Assembly (NCBI GenBank): GCA_023150775.1
Contig: JAKLKE010000020.1
Location: 1 to 41,250 of the forward strand
From: Myxococcota bacterium
GTDB lineage: Bacteria; Myxococcota_A; UBA796; CAJQPC01
Direction of reading: 5' to 3'
Length of the DNA: 41,250 nt
Shown one piece after another: positions 8,562-16,155 of the stretch. The notes under the pieces are model-generated. The model was not told the origin of the DNA. It worked only from the letters and a program-made list of their open reading frames with translations, and made no database searches. A program made the position numbers and the translations under genes. The stretch's first letter is position 1; every line of letters begins with the position of its first letter.

Positions 8562-8721
8562 TACAGCGGTGACCGGCGAGATTGACCCAAGATCGCGCCG
8601 AATGACGGCGCCCGGTTGGGCCCGCCGAGCCGACGCATGGGGCTCATGCTGAGCTGAGGCGGGCTCGACCCGGCGTCGTCCGGCAAGTGAGATTGGGTCA
8701 ATCTCGCCGGTCACCGCTGTA
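8562..8721. mobile_element. MITE-like element with perfect 29-bp terminal inverted repeats
   Basis: Bases 8562-8590 (TACAGCGGTGACCGGCGAGA...) are an exact inverted copy of 8693-8721, 29 of 29. The 102-bp centre is itself partly self-complementary, so the whole 160 bp could fold into one long hairpin. Both outer ends read TA (TA-CAGCGG ... CCGCTG-TA), as expected for an IS630/Tc1-mariner-type insertion that duplicates a TA target. It encodes no protein and lies between two convergent genes. The alternative is a long bidirectional terminator or an extragenic regulatory repeat; there is no T-run. Confidence 0.65.
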
Positions 8722-8739
8722 AACACAGACGGCGCGCGA

Positions 8740-10272
8740 TCAATCGCCAAACGCGGCGCCGTCCGCCATTGTGCCGGGTGAGTAGCCCGCGCCGCCGTGG
8801 GTCACCCACCCGCCGCTCAGCTCCGGGGAGCGGGTGATCGCCGCGTCTCGCTCCAGATCTTCGCTGAGATGATCGGCCGCGCAGGCCGACCCCGCGCAGT
8901 CGCCCCAGCTCAGGGCGGTGACTGTGTCTCCCTCAGGCGTAGACAGACGCAGCAGATCCCCGGCGTTCTGTAGGTTGAGGCTGCCGTCGAAGTCGGCGAC
9001 CTGCACGGTCACCCCAGCGAAGGGCCCCGTCGGCACACCTCCGCCGAACACCACGAGGGCCTCGCCGGGGTCAAGGCTCGTGCCGACGGGAAATCTGTGT
9101 CGAAACGGATCCTCAGCGTCGCCGAGGCCCCAGCCCGCGAGACAGACCGCGCTCGACCCGACGTTCACCAGCTCCACCAGCTCGTCCTGGAGGTTGTCCC
9201 GGGCGCCGTCACCGTTGGCGTCGCCGGGGGCGTCGTTCGGCGGGTCGGCGAGCACCTCATTGAACACGATCTTCGCCCCGTCCGCGGCGGAGGAGGGCTG
9301 ACAGGGCGTCTCCCCGTCTGGACGGAACAGCCAATAGGCCGCCGAGCCCGCCATCTGTGTGACGTTGTGCCCGGCGCCGGGCAGCTCGCTCTGCGCCCAG
9401 CGGTGGGGCTCGCCCAGACCCTCTACGGTCGCCATGAAGTGCCGCCCACGCTCCAGGCGGTTTGTGCCTTGTGCCTGGGCCTCGTCTGTGCCACGAAGAT
9501 CGGGATCTTCGTCGGCGGTGGCGGTGTCGGCCTGGCCAAGCAGCACGATCAGCTCGCGGCCCAGCGCTTGTTTGACGTCTCCCTGGCCGACCGGCGAGCC
9601 CGTGAGGCCATATGGCATCTCTGTGTTGGGATCCCCGGCCTCAGAGACCGGCAGGGTGTACCAGCCGGCGTTGGCCGCCACAGCGCGTCTCACCCGGGCC
9701 GTGGGGTGGAACAAGAGGAGCCTGTGGGTGAACTGCGCCCCGGCGCTGTGCCCAAAGACGAGGTAATCGCAGCGGCCCCCGGCCCCGGGGAGCGTCGCCT
9801 TGATCGCCTCAAACAGATGCTCCAGCTCCATGAAGGTGGTCTGATCCTCGGGGCGCCACTCCGCCGGGTCGTAGTCGCCGCCCGAGGGAGGATCGTCCAC
9901 GCCGAGGCCCAGGGTGTAGTCCTCGCTGTCGGGGTAGAGCTCCAGGGGGAAGGTGGGGGCGATGGCCAGGGCCCCGGCGCGCTCGACATAGGGGGTGAGC
10001 GCCGCGAGGTAGGCCTCGGCGTCTCGCCTCGCGCCGTGCAGGACGAAGACGATGGGCCCCGTGGCCTCGTCAAAGCCCGTGGCCCGGTAGGTGGCCGCCG
10101 TGAGCGTGTTGCCGTCTTTGGCGACGAAGCTGAGCGTGCCTGTGCGCTGGCTTAAGGCCTCGGCGCCGCTGAGGATCGCCGGGCTGGGGTCGCTACGCTC
10201 ACAGTCTGTCGTGGCGCCGCAGCCGAGCGCGGCGGTGAGCAGGAGGGTCGAGAGATGAAACCTGCACGTCAT
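8740..10272 (-). CDS. Lipoprotein: alpha/beta hydrolase fused to a lamin-tail domain
   Basis: 510 residues; ATG 10272 has GAGG about 7 nt upstream. The signal peptide ends in a slightly atypical lipobox (ALGC, Cys18). Residues about 45-315 are an alpha/beta hydrolase of the depolymerase/esterase type: oxyanion segment VFVLHGARRD (75-84), nucleophile elbow GHSAG (Ser176), probable Asp249 (GQADTA) and His302 (GAGHN). Residues about 334-450 are a lamin-tail-like domain, beginning IVFNEVLADPPNDAPGDANG and including VELVNVGSSAVCLAGWGL and LDPGEALVVFG. Lamin-tail domains are immunoglobulin-like beta modules common on exported nucleases and hydrolases. It is probably an outer-membrane or surface esterase; substrate unknown. 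It diverges from the sensor kinase gene over 76 bp. Confidence 0.85.
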   Translation of the reverse strand: MTCRFHLSTLLLTAALGCGATTDCERSDPSPAILSGAEALSQRTGTLSFVAKDGNTLTAATYRATGFDEATGPIVFVLHGARRDAEAYLAALTPYVERAGALAIAPTFPLELYPDSEDYTLGLGVDDPPSGGDYDPAEWRPEDQTTFMELEHLFEAIKATLPGAGGRCDYLVFGHSAGAQFTHRLLLFHPTARVRRAVAANAGWYTLPVSEAGDPNTEMPYGLTGSPVGQGDVKQALGRELIVLLGQADTATADEDPDLRGTDEAQAQGTNRLERGRHFMATVEGLGEPHRWAQSELPGAGHNVTQMAGSAAYWLFRPDGETPCQPSSAADGAKIVFNEVLADPPNDAPGDANGDGARDNLQDELVELVNVGSSAVCLAGWGLGDAEDPFRHRFPVGTSLDPGEALVVFGGGVPTGPFAGVTVQVADFDGSLNLQNAGDLLRLSTPEGDTVTALSWGDCAGSACAADHLSEDLERDAAITRSPELSGGWVTHGGAGYSPGTMADGAAFGD

Positions 10273-10348
10273 AGAATCCCTCGGGGTACAGCCCTATGAT
10301 GAGGGTCTCTATACTGCCCTGCCCCTCGCCACCACCCCGCCCCGAACG

Positions 10349-12772
10349 ATGACCGACGACCAACCCCCGATCCCCCGTGGCCACCTGCGCCGTCGTGTGC
10401 GTGAGCTGACCGTCGCGCTCCTGGTGGTCGCGCTGATGCAGGTCATGTTCGGCTCGGTCGTCGTGGCGCGCCGTGGCAGCATCGAGGCCGCCATCGCGTC
10501 GCACCAGGAGATGTTGGCGCAGCTCAAGGAGAGCCTGCGGGTGGCCTCGGCGCCCGAGGGCTCCGGCGCCGACATTCAAGACAAGGAGCTGTGGTCGAGC
10601 CGCCACGTGCAGACCCGGGCGACGCTCATCGCCGACGATCCAGCGGTTCACCAGCGCCTCGACGCGGCCTACGCCGAGGTGGTGATTGAGCCCGGCGGCG
10701 CAGGCGAGGCCGACCAGGCCCTTCGCCAGGCGCACCAGCGGTACGCGACGGCGATGGTCGACGCCATGTTGGCCGAGGTGAACGCGCGGATGCCACGAAT
10801 GCAGAGCCTCCTGCTGGTGACCCTCGCGCTGATCCTCCTGCCGCTGCTCACCCTCGGCCTCGCGGTGTGGCGCTTCTACCTGCCGATCTCCCGCCAGATC
10901 CTCCTCACCGATCAAGAGTTAGAGCAGGCCAAGTCTCTGCTCCTCGCCAAAGAGCGCGACGCCGAGCAGCTCAGCGAGGTCACCTTGGCGGGCCTCGCCG
11001 TGCGGCAGTTTCGTGAGCAGATCAACGCCTCGCGCCGCCTACAAGATCAGCTTCGCCTGGAGCAGGCGAGCCGGGCCCTCGTCGAGGGCCTCGTCGGCGA
11101 GCGCAGCCCTGAAGAGATCGAGGAGCGCCTCGTGCGCCTCTGCGGCGCCATCGCCCAGCGCGCCGAGATGGCGCGGTGCTCCATCGGCCTCACCGCCCGG
11201 GCGACCGGGGGCGCGCCCAAGGTCATGGAGTGGACGATCCCCGGGGCGCCGCCTTGGGACAACCGCCTCTTGGCCGAGGGCGATCACATAGACGCCATGA
11301 CCCACATTCATCTCCAAGAGGTCTTGGCCATCCCTGACTCCTGGAGGCTCGACAGCCGCCTCGCGCCCCTACGCGCCCAGTTTGACCACTTTCAGGTGCG
11401 CGCGATGTTGACCGTGCGGCTTGGCCCCGAGCACGCGCCCCTGGGCACGGTCTCCTTGGCCTCTCGCACGCCCCACGACTGGACCGAGGCCGAGGTGAAC
11501 GATGTCCGCCTCATCTCCCACATCGTCGCGGGCGCCTTGGAGGCGAGGAACGCCCAGCGCGCCTTGGAGCACGAGCGCCAGGCCCTCGCCCAGCGCGTCG
11601 CGGAGCAGACCGCCGAGCTGACCTCGGCGAACGCCGCCCTGGTGCAGATGATGTGGACCAAGGACCGCTTCTTGGCGAACATGAGCCACGAGCTGCGCAC
11701 GCCGCTCTCGGTGGTGGTCACCTCGGCGGATCTCCTGCACCAAGGGCTCTACGGGGTGCTCAGCTCCAAGCAGCAGCGTGGGCTCGACCCCTTACGCCGC
11801 AGCGCCCAACACCTGCTCACCCTCATCGAGGACCTGCTCGATCTCAGCCGCATCGAGTCCGGACGCCTGCCCATCGATCTGGAGTGGTGTGACGGGGCGG
11901 ACCTCGCCCGGGTGAGCGCGCAGTTTGTGCGAGGTCTCGCCTTCAAAAAAGGCGTGAGCTTAACCACAGACCTCGGCGTCGAGCCCGCCATGCTCCAGTG
12001 TGACCCCCGCCGGGTCAAACAGATCCTCATCAACCTCTTGGGCAACGCCGTGAAGTTCACGCCCTCGGGCCGCGAGGTGGGCCTCTCCGTCTCCCCCGGC
12101 GCCGAAGAGGTGACGTTTATCGTGTGGGATAAGGGCCTGGGCATCTCTCCCGAAGACCAAGCGCGCATCTTTCGGCCCTTTGAGCAGCTCGCGCAGAACC
12201 CCGAGGACGCTGGGGGCACGGGCTTGGGCCTCGCCTTGGTGAGCCACCTCGTCGCGCTGCACAGCGGGCGGGTCGACGTGCGCTCGGCGCCCGGCGAAGG
12301 CAGCACCTTCACCGTCGCGCTGCCCGTGCGGCAGGCTGGGTTCCCCGAGACCGCCCTCGTGGCCTCCACCACAGAGGCCGCCCCGAGCGGCGACCCGCCC
12401 GGGCGCTTGCTCATCGCTGAAGACAACGAAGACACCCGCGAGCTGCTGCGTGAGCTGTTCACGAGCCTCGGCTGGGAGGTGTTTGAGGCCGTGGACGGCG
12501 AGGACGCCTGGTCGGCGCTGCCGTCTGTTCGCCCCGACGTCTTGTTGACCGACGTTCATATGCCCCGGCTCACCGGCCTCGACCTCACCCGCCGCCTACG
12601 CGCCGACCCCGTCTGGGGGGCCCTGCCCGTCGTCATTCACACCGCCGTCGCCATGCGCGGGGACGAGGAGCGCTGCTTGGGCGCTGGGGCGAACGCCTAC
12701 TTCGCCAAGCCCGTCGACCTGCGGCGCCTGGAGTCGGCGCTTCGGGGCCTCATTCGTGGGGCCAACGCCTGA
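10349..12772 (+). CDS. Hybrid sensor histidine kinase (GAF, HisKA, HATPase, receiver)
   Basis: 807 residues. Two membrane helices (about 19-42 and 152-174) flank a helical periplasmic sensor region. A cytoplasmic coiled coil (about 175-235) leads into a divergent GAF-like domain (about 240-400) and a second coiled coil. The kinase core is complete: H-box MSHELRTP with phospho-acceptor His447, N-box NLLGNAVKFTP, G1 DKGLGI, F-box FRPFEQL and G2 GGTGLGLAL. The C-terminal receiver has acidic residues in IAEDNEDT, phospho-acceptor Asp735 in LLTDVHMP and Lys in FAKPVD. There is no DNA-binding output domain, so the signal must pass to a separate phosphotransfer or regulator protein, none of which is nearby. 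The last 177 bases overlap the convergent methyltransferase gene. Confidence 0.95.
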   Translation: MTDDQPPIPRGHLRRRVRELTVALLVVALMQVMFGSVVVARRGSIEAAIASHQEMLAQLKESLRVASAPEGSGADIQDKELWSSRHVQTRATLIADDPAVHQRLDAAYAEVVIEPGGAGEADQALRQAHQRYATAMVDAMLAEVNARMPRMQSLLLVTLALILLPLLTLGLAVWRFYLPISRQILLTDQELEQAKSLLLAKERDAEQLSEVTLAGLAVRQFREQINASRRLQDQLRLEQASRALVEGLVGERSPEEIEERLVRLCGAIAQRAEMARCSIGLTARATGGAPKVMEWTIPGAPPWDNRLLAEGDHIDAMTHIHLQEVLAIPDSWRLDSRLAPLRAQFDHFQVRAMLTVRLGPEHAPLGTVSLASRTPHDWTEAEVNDVRLISHIVAGALEARNAQRALEHERQALAQRVAEQTAELTSANAALVQMMWTKDRFLANMSHELRTPLSVVVTSADLLHQGLYGVLSSKQQRGLDPLRRSAQHLLTLIEDLLDLSRIESGRLPIDLEWCDGADLARVSAQFVRGLAFKKGVSLTTDLGVEPAMLQCDPRRVKQILINLLGNAVKFTPSGREVGLSVSPGAEEVTFIVWDKGLGISPEDQARIFRPFEQLAQNPEDAGGTGLGLALVSHLVALHSGRVDVRSAPGEGSTFTVALPVRQAGFPETALVASTTEAAPSGDPPGRLLIAEDNEDTRELLRELFTSLGWEVFEAVDGEDAWSALPSVRPDVLLTDVHMPRLTGLDLTRRLRADPVWGALPVVIHTAVAMRGDEERCLGAGANAYFAKPVDLRRLESALRGLIRGANA

Positions 12773-13828
12773 AGGCGCGCCCACGACGTGCTCGGCATAG
12801 ACGTGCTCGGCATAGACGAGCTCCCCCTCGGCCCAGACCTTCTCTGGGGTCGTGAGGCGCAGCGCGCGCTCTTGGCGGGTCATCACCCCCAAGCCAAGCG
12901 CCTCGGCGACGTGACCCGGGGGCTTCCCGGCGGCCTCCCGCTCGGCCAGCCAGTCGCGGTGGCGCGTGAGGCGGGCGGCGGCGCGGGAGGCGGCCCAAGG
13001 TCGCGCGGTCAGCAGGCGCGATTTGGCGAGGGCCATGAGGCTCGGCTCACGGTCGATGCCGACGCTCGACCGGGCCGTGGCCAAGGCGGCCATCGACGTC
13101 GTGCCCGTGCCCACGAAGGGGTCTAGAACGACGTCCCCTTCGATGGAGTACATCAAGATCAGGCGGTAGGGCAGCTCCAGGGGGTAAGCCGCGCTGCGGG
13201 CCCGGGCCTCGGGGTCGAGCAGGCGCTGATCGGCGCCGAGCAGGTCCGTCCAGAGGTCGGAGAACCACTGGTTTCGCTCCTCCCAGAAGTAGGCCGAGGC
13301 CGCGCGGCGGGCCTGCTCCTCCTTCGAGAACTGTCGTTTGCCCCCTTTGCGCAGGATGAGGATGTACTCGTGCTCATAGGTGACGTAGGCCCCGGCGGGC
13401 AAGGTGCCCGAGCCCATGAACTTGTTCGGCGAGTTGTTCGGTTTGCGCCAGAGGATGTCGGGGAGCGGCGTGAGGCCCAGGCGCATCGCCGCGGTGAGGA
13501 TGCGGGCGTGGTTGGGGTAGAGGCAGAACTGATCGTTGAGGCTGCGGGTGGCGTCGCCGATGTTCACACACAAGAAGCCGCCGTCGGCGAGCACCCGGGC
13601 GCACTCCGCCCACACGGCGTCCAGGGCCTGATGTTGGGCCTCAAAGCAGGCCATGCCCTGCCCGGCGTCCAGGGCCTCCCCCGAGGCTGGGCTCAGGGCC
13701 CGGAACACCTCGTCCCACATCTGCACCATGGGGTAAGGCGGCGAGGTGACGATGAGCTGGACCGAGGCGGTCTCTACGCCCTGGAGCTGGCGGGCGTCGC
13801 CGAGGAGCAGCCGGTGGGTGGTCCGCAT
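12596..13828 (-). CDS. Orphan site-specific DNA methyltransferase (cytosine-N4 type)
   Basis: 410 residues from ATG 13828 (weak ribosome site); an in-frame ATG at 13900 would add 24 residues and lies inside a dyad. The catalytic motif IV, VTSPPYPMVQMW (Ser29-Pro-Pro-Tyr32), comes first. The SAM-binding motif I, DPFVGTGTTS (about 236-245), comes later, which is the beta-class order. SPPY is the usual signature of N4-cytosine enzymes; N6-adenine cannot be ruled out. No restriction endonuclease is adjacent, so it is an orphan regulator or the remnant of a restriction-modification system. A 15-bp tandem duplication at 12785-12814 gives YAEHVYAEHV near the C-terminus. The final 59 or so residues are encoded opposite the kinase receiver domain and look non-homologous, so the original stop may have been lost. 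Confidence 0.88.
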   Translation of the reverse strand: MRTTHRLLLGDARQLQGVETASVQLIVTSPPYPMVQMWDEVFRALSPASGEALDAGQGMACFEAQHQALDAVWAECARVLADGGFLCVNIGDATRSLNDQFCLYPNHARILTAAMRLGLTPLPDILWRKPNNSPNKFMGSGTLPAGAYVTYEHEYILILRKGGKRQFSKEEQARRAASAYFWEERNQWFSDLWTDLLGADQRLLDPEARARSAAYPLELPYRLILMYSIEGDVVLDPFVGTGTTSMAALATARSSVGIDREPSLMALAKSRLLTARPWAASRAAARLTRHRDWLAEREAAGKPPGHVAEALGLGVMTRQERALRLTTPEKVWAEGELVYAEHVYAEHVVGAPSGVGPTNEAPKRRLQAPQVDGLGEVGVRPSAQAALLVPAHGDGGVNDDGQGPPDGVGA

Positions 13829-13892
13829 CCCGGCGTCATATGGCGGCGCGGTGTGGGCGGCAATCCAGCGACGCTGCACCAATCCGGGGCGC

Positions 13893-13909
13893 TGCTCCAT
13901 TTTGGAGCA
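13893..13909. promoter_or_regulatory. Perfect dyad TGCTCCA-N3-TGGAGCA, operator or enhancer candidate
   Basis: Two exact 7-bp inverted half-sites separated by TTT, in the 181-bp region between the methyltransferase and the divergent TPR gene. Its centre is about 88 bp upstream of the predicted start of the sigma-54 transcript, inside the usual range for activator (UAS) binding. It also covers the alternative methyltransferase ATG at 13900, so it could equally be an operator for that gene. Confidence 0.45.
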
Positions 13910-13961
13910 CCTTCGACGCCCCCTCGCCCCACGACAGAGCGCCGTAAGCGAGGACTCGCCC

Positions 13962-13979
13962 CTGGCATACGTATTGCAA
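13962..13979 (+). promoter_or_regulatory. Sigma-54 (RpoN) -24/-12 promoter
   Basis: CTGGCATACGTATTGCAA matches the consensus TGGCAC-N5-TTGCA with exact spacing: GG at 13964-13965 and GC at 13976-13977, ten bases between. The only mismatch in the core is T for C at the last base of the -24 box. The predicted start is near 13988-13989, giving a leader of about 21 nt with GGAGG directly before ATG 14010. Such promoters need an enhancer-binding AAA+ activator. Confidence 0.75.
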
Positions 13980-14009
13980 ATGAAGGGTTCAACACCCCCT
14001 GGAGGCCAC

Positions 14010-14699
14010 ATGCACCTCGCCAACGGCGTCAGCCCCGAGCTGGTTTCCCTGTTCAACCAGGCCGCGCGCCTCTCCCGAGTCGGCCGTCACGAGGACGCGC
14101 TGAGCACCTGGGAGCGCCTGTTCTCGCCGGAGGGGGTGTGGAGCGAGGCCGACACCTTGGCGGCGAGCCCCTGCTTCTTGGCCGTCGCGGCGATGCGCCG
14201 GGCCTGGGTGCTCATGGACCTCGGCCGCTTCGACGAGGCCCGCGAGCGCTTCGAGCGTGGCCTGCTCCCGCGCCTGCTCGACCTGCTCCCCGCGTCGGAG
14301 CGCTTCGACTACTGGTTCTCCTACGGCAACACCCTGGCCGAGCTGGGGGAGCTGGAGGAGGCCGACGCCGCCCTGGGCCGGGCGATCTGCGTGGCCATGA
14401 GCGACCTCAACGACAACCGCCGCGCCGCGCGGGCCTGGAGCCGGCTCCTCGACATCGCCACGGATCAACACGCCTGGGGCTTCTTGGCCCGGGAGGGTGA
14501 GGCCGCGGCGAGCTGGGCCGCGAGCGCCGGGGAGCCCAGCTTGGAGGTCTCGGCCCTGTGGCGCCGGGCCTTGGCCCTGCGGGTGCTGGGGCGTGAGGCC
14601 GAGGCCCACGACGCGCTCTTGCGGATTCGGGCCCTCGCCGAGACCTTGGGGCTGCGAGAGGCCCGGGCGGCGGTGGAGCTGGCCCTGCGCGCGGTGTAA
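14010..14699 (+). CDS. TPR-like protein under sigma-54 control
   Basis: 229 residues from ATG 14010, which has GGAGG 4 nt upstream and sits just downstream of the sigma-54 promoter. That excludes earlier in-frame starts such as 13980, which precede the predicted transcript start. The chain is all alpha with TPR-type helix pairs: LFNQAARLSRVGRHEDALST, RRAWVLMDLGRFDEARERFE, YGNTLAELGELEEADAALGR and LRVLGREAEAHDALLRI. There is no signal peptide. TPR proteins act as adaptors; partner unknown. The FHA-domain gene follows after 92 bp, and the two could work together. Confidence 0.82.
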   Translation: MHLANGVSPELVSLFNQAARLSRVGRHEDALSTWERLFSPEGVWSEADTLAASPCFLAVAAMRRAWVLMDLGRFDEARERFERGLLPRLLDLLPASERFDYWFSYGNTLAELGELEEADAALGRAICVAMSDLNDNRRAARAWSRLLDIATDQHAWGFLAREGEAAASWAASAGEPSLEVSALWRRALALRVLGREAEAHDALLRIRALAETLGLREARAAVELALRAV

Positions 14700-14791
14700 G
14701 GCGCGGAGCAGGGATCCCGGTCACCGCCCGGCCTGCCGATCGAATATGCTGGGGGCGCCGCAGACGCGGTCGCCAAGAGGAGCGCCCCCCG

Positions 14792-15877
14792 GTGCAAGAA
14801 CGCACACCCCAAGACAGCGCCATCGATCACCAGGCCACGGTGCCCCGGGCCTCGCGCCTCGTGCCGACGCTCACCGTGATCTACCACCCCGAGCTCGCCG
14901 TGCTCGGCCGCCAGCTCCCCGTCACCGCCGAGTCCCCCGTCGAGCTGGGTCGCGGCGCGGAGCTCCTCGGCCCCAAAGCGCTGGATGATGGCCGCCTCTC
15001 CCGCCGCCACTGCGTGATCCGCGCCGAGGGCCGGGCCGAGGTGATCGTCGAGGACCAGCAGAGCCGCAACGGCACGGCGGTGAACGGGCGCCGGGTGTCG
15101 TCGGCGACCTTGCGCCACGGCGACGTGATCACCCTGGGCAAGCTCACCTTGCTCTACACCTTGCAGCCCCGAGGCTTCGCCCCCGCGCCGAGCCCCCGCT
15201 TTGTGGGCTCAAGCCCGGCGCTCATGGCGATGATTCACGCCCTGACGACCTTGGCCCCAGGCAGCGGCCCGGCCTTGCTCGTCGGCGAGAGCGGCGTGGG
15301 TCGCCGCAAAGCCGCCGCCGAGTTGCACCGGCTCTCCCGCCACCGGGGCCCCTACGGCGTGGTGGACTGCGCGGCGGAGAGCGTGCCGAGCTGGGAGAGG
15401 ATCCGGGCGAAGGTCGGCCAAGGCGTCATCACCTTCGCCCACATCGAGCTGGCGCCGATGCCCTTGCAGCGCGCCCTCTCCGACCACCTCACAGCCCTGG
15501 GCGACGGCGAGGGCCTCCGTATCCTCGCCACGTCGGGCGGCGACCTCCGCAGCCTCGCCCGGGGCGGCGCCTTCGACCCCGACCTCGCCGAGCACCTCAG
15601 CCGCCGCCTCGTGACCGTGCCCACCCTGCGCGAGCGCGCTGAAGACCTCATCCCCCTCGCCTTCGCCTTCGGCCGCGCGGCCTCCAACGACACCCTGCGC
15701 CCCCTGAGCCAGCGCCTCACCCTGGCGCTCTCCTTACACCCCTGGCCCCAGAACCTCCGCGAGCTCAAAGACACCATGACCCGCGTCTGCGCCGAGCAGG
15801 CCCACGAGCCCCAGCTCAAGGCCCCCGGATGGCTCTTGCAGCAGCTCCCGGGGCGGGTGGATGGGGTGGACGCCTAG
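14792..15877 (+). CDS. FHA-domain protein with degenerate sigma-54 activator ATPase domain
   Basis: 361 residues from GTG 14792, with AGAGGAG about 9 nt upstream. Residues about 45-120 are an FHA phosphothreonine-binding domain with its hallmarks intact (GRG 53-55, SRRH 70-73, SRNG 91-94, VNG 97-99). Residues 137-340 align by eye with the AAA+ domain of NtrC-type activators: FVGSSPALMAMI at the start, TLRERAEDLIPLA, and HPWPQNLRELKDTMTRV at the end. The working parts are lost. Walker A reads GESGVGRR instead of GESGTGKE, the segment that should hold the sigma-54 contact loop GAFTGA is absent, Walker B reads VITFAHIE instead of LFLDE, and there is no C-terminal HTH domain. It is probably a signalling scaffold or anti-activator rather than an activator (inference). 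It ends 5 bp from the convergent DUF1905 gene. Confidence 0.85.
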   Translation: MQERTPQDSAIDHQATVPRASRLVPTLTVIYHPELAVLGRQLPVTAESPVELGRGAELLGPKALDDGRLSRRHCVIRAEGRAEVIVEDQQSRNGTAVNGRRVSSATLRHGDVITLGKLTLLYTLQPRGFAPAPSPRFVGSSPALMAMIHALTTLAPGSGPALLVGESGVGRRKAAAELHRLSRHRGPYGVVDCAAESVPSWERIRAKVGQGVITFAHIELAPMPLQRALSDHLTALGDGEGLRILATSGGDLRSLARGGAFDPDLAEHLSRRLVTVPTLRERAEDLIPLAFAFGRAASNDTLRPLSQRLTLALSLHPWPQNLRELKDTMTRVCAEQAHEPQLKAPGWLLQQLPGRVDGVDA

Positions 15878-15882
15878 CGCCT

Positions 15883-16155
15883 TCACCGCGCCGCGAGGCT
15901 GACCACCACCACATCCCCGGCCTCTTTGCCTTGGCGGATGTTTTTGGGCACCGGCAACAAGGCGCCGTGCCGCTTGTCGGCCCAGACGCTTGTGTCCCAG
16001 CTACGACCGTCCACCGTCGCGCGCACCGGGGTTCGGCCCCAGCCCGCCACCACCGGGGGCGCGTGCTCGGCGGGGACGGGGGCGAAGGTCCAGCCGCCCG
16101 GGGCCTCCACCCGCCACAACGTCGCCTCGAAGGTGCAGGGCTCGAAGAGGATCAT
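15883..16155 (-). CDS. DUF1905 domain protein
   Basis: 90 residues, the size of a lone DUF1905 domain. Family features: FEATLWRVEAPGGWTFAPVP at the start, GRTPVRATVDGRSWDTSVWA in the middle, and LLPVPKNIRQGKEAGDVVVV at the end, a small beta barrel. Function is unknown in the family; many relatives carry an extra YdeI-type domain that is missing here. Its ATG overlaps the stop of the sulfatase-fold gene (ATGA, 16152-16155), so the two are translationally coupled. Confidence 0.85.
   Translation of the reverse strand: MILFEPCTFEATLWRVEAPGGWTFAPVPAEHAPPVVAGWGRTPVRATVDGRSWDTSVWADKRHGALLPVPKNIRQGKEAGDVVVVSLAAR

Noticed and set aside
12596-14056. Restriction-modification system at the methyltransferase
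   Set aside because: No endonuclease or control-protein gene lies on either side; the neighbours are a sensor kinase and a TPR protein.
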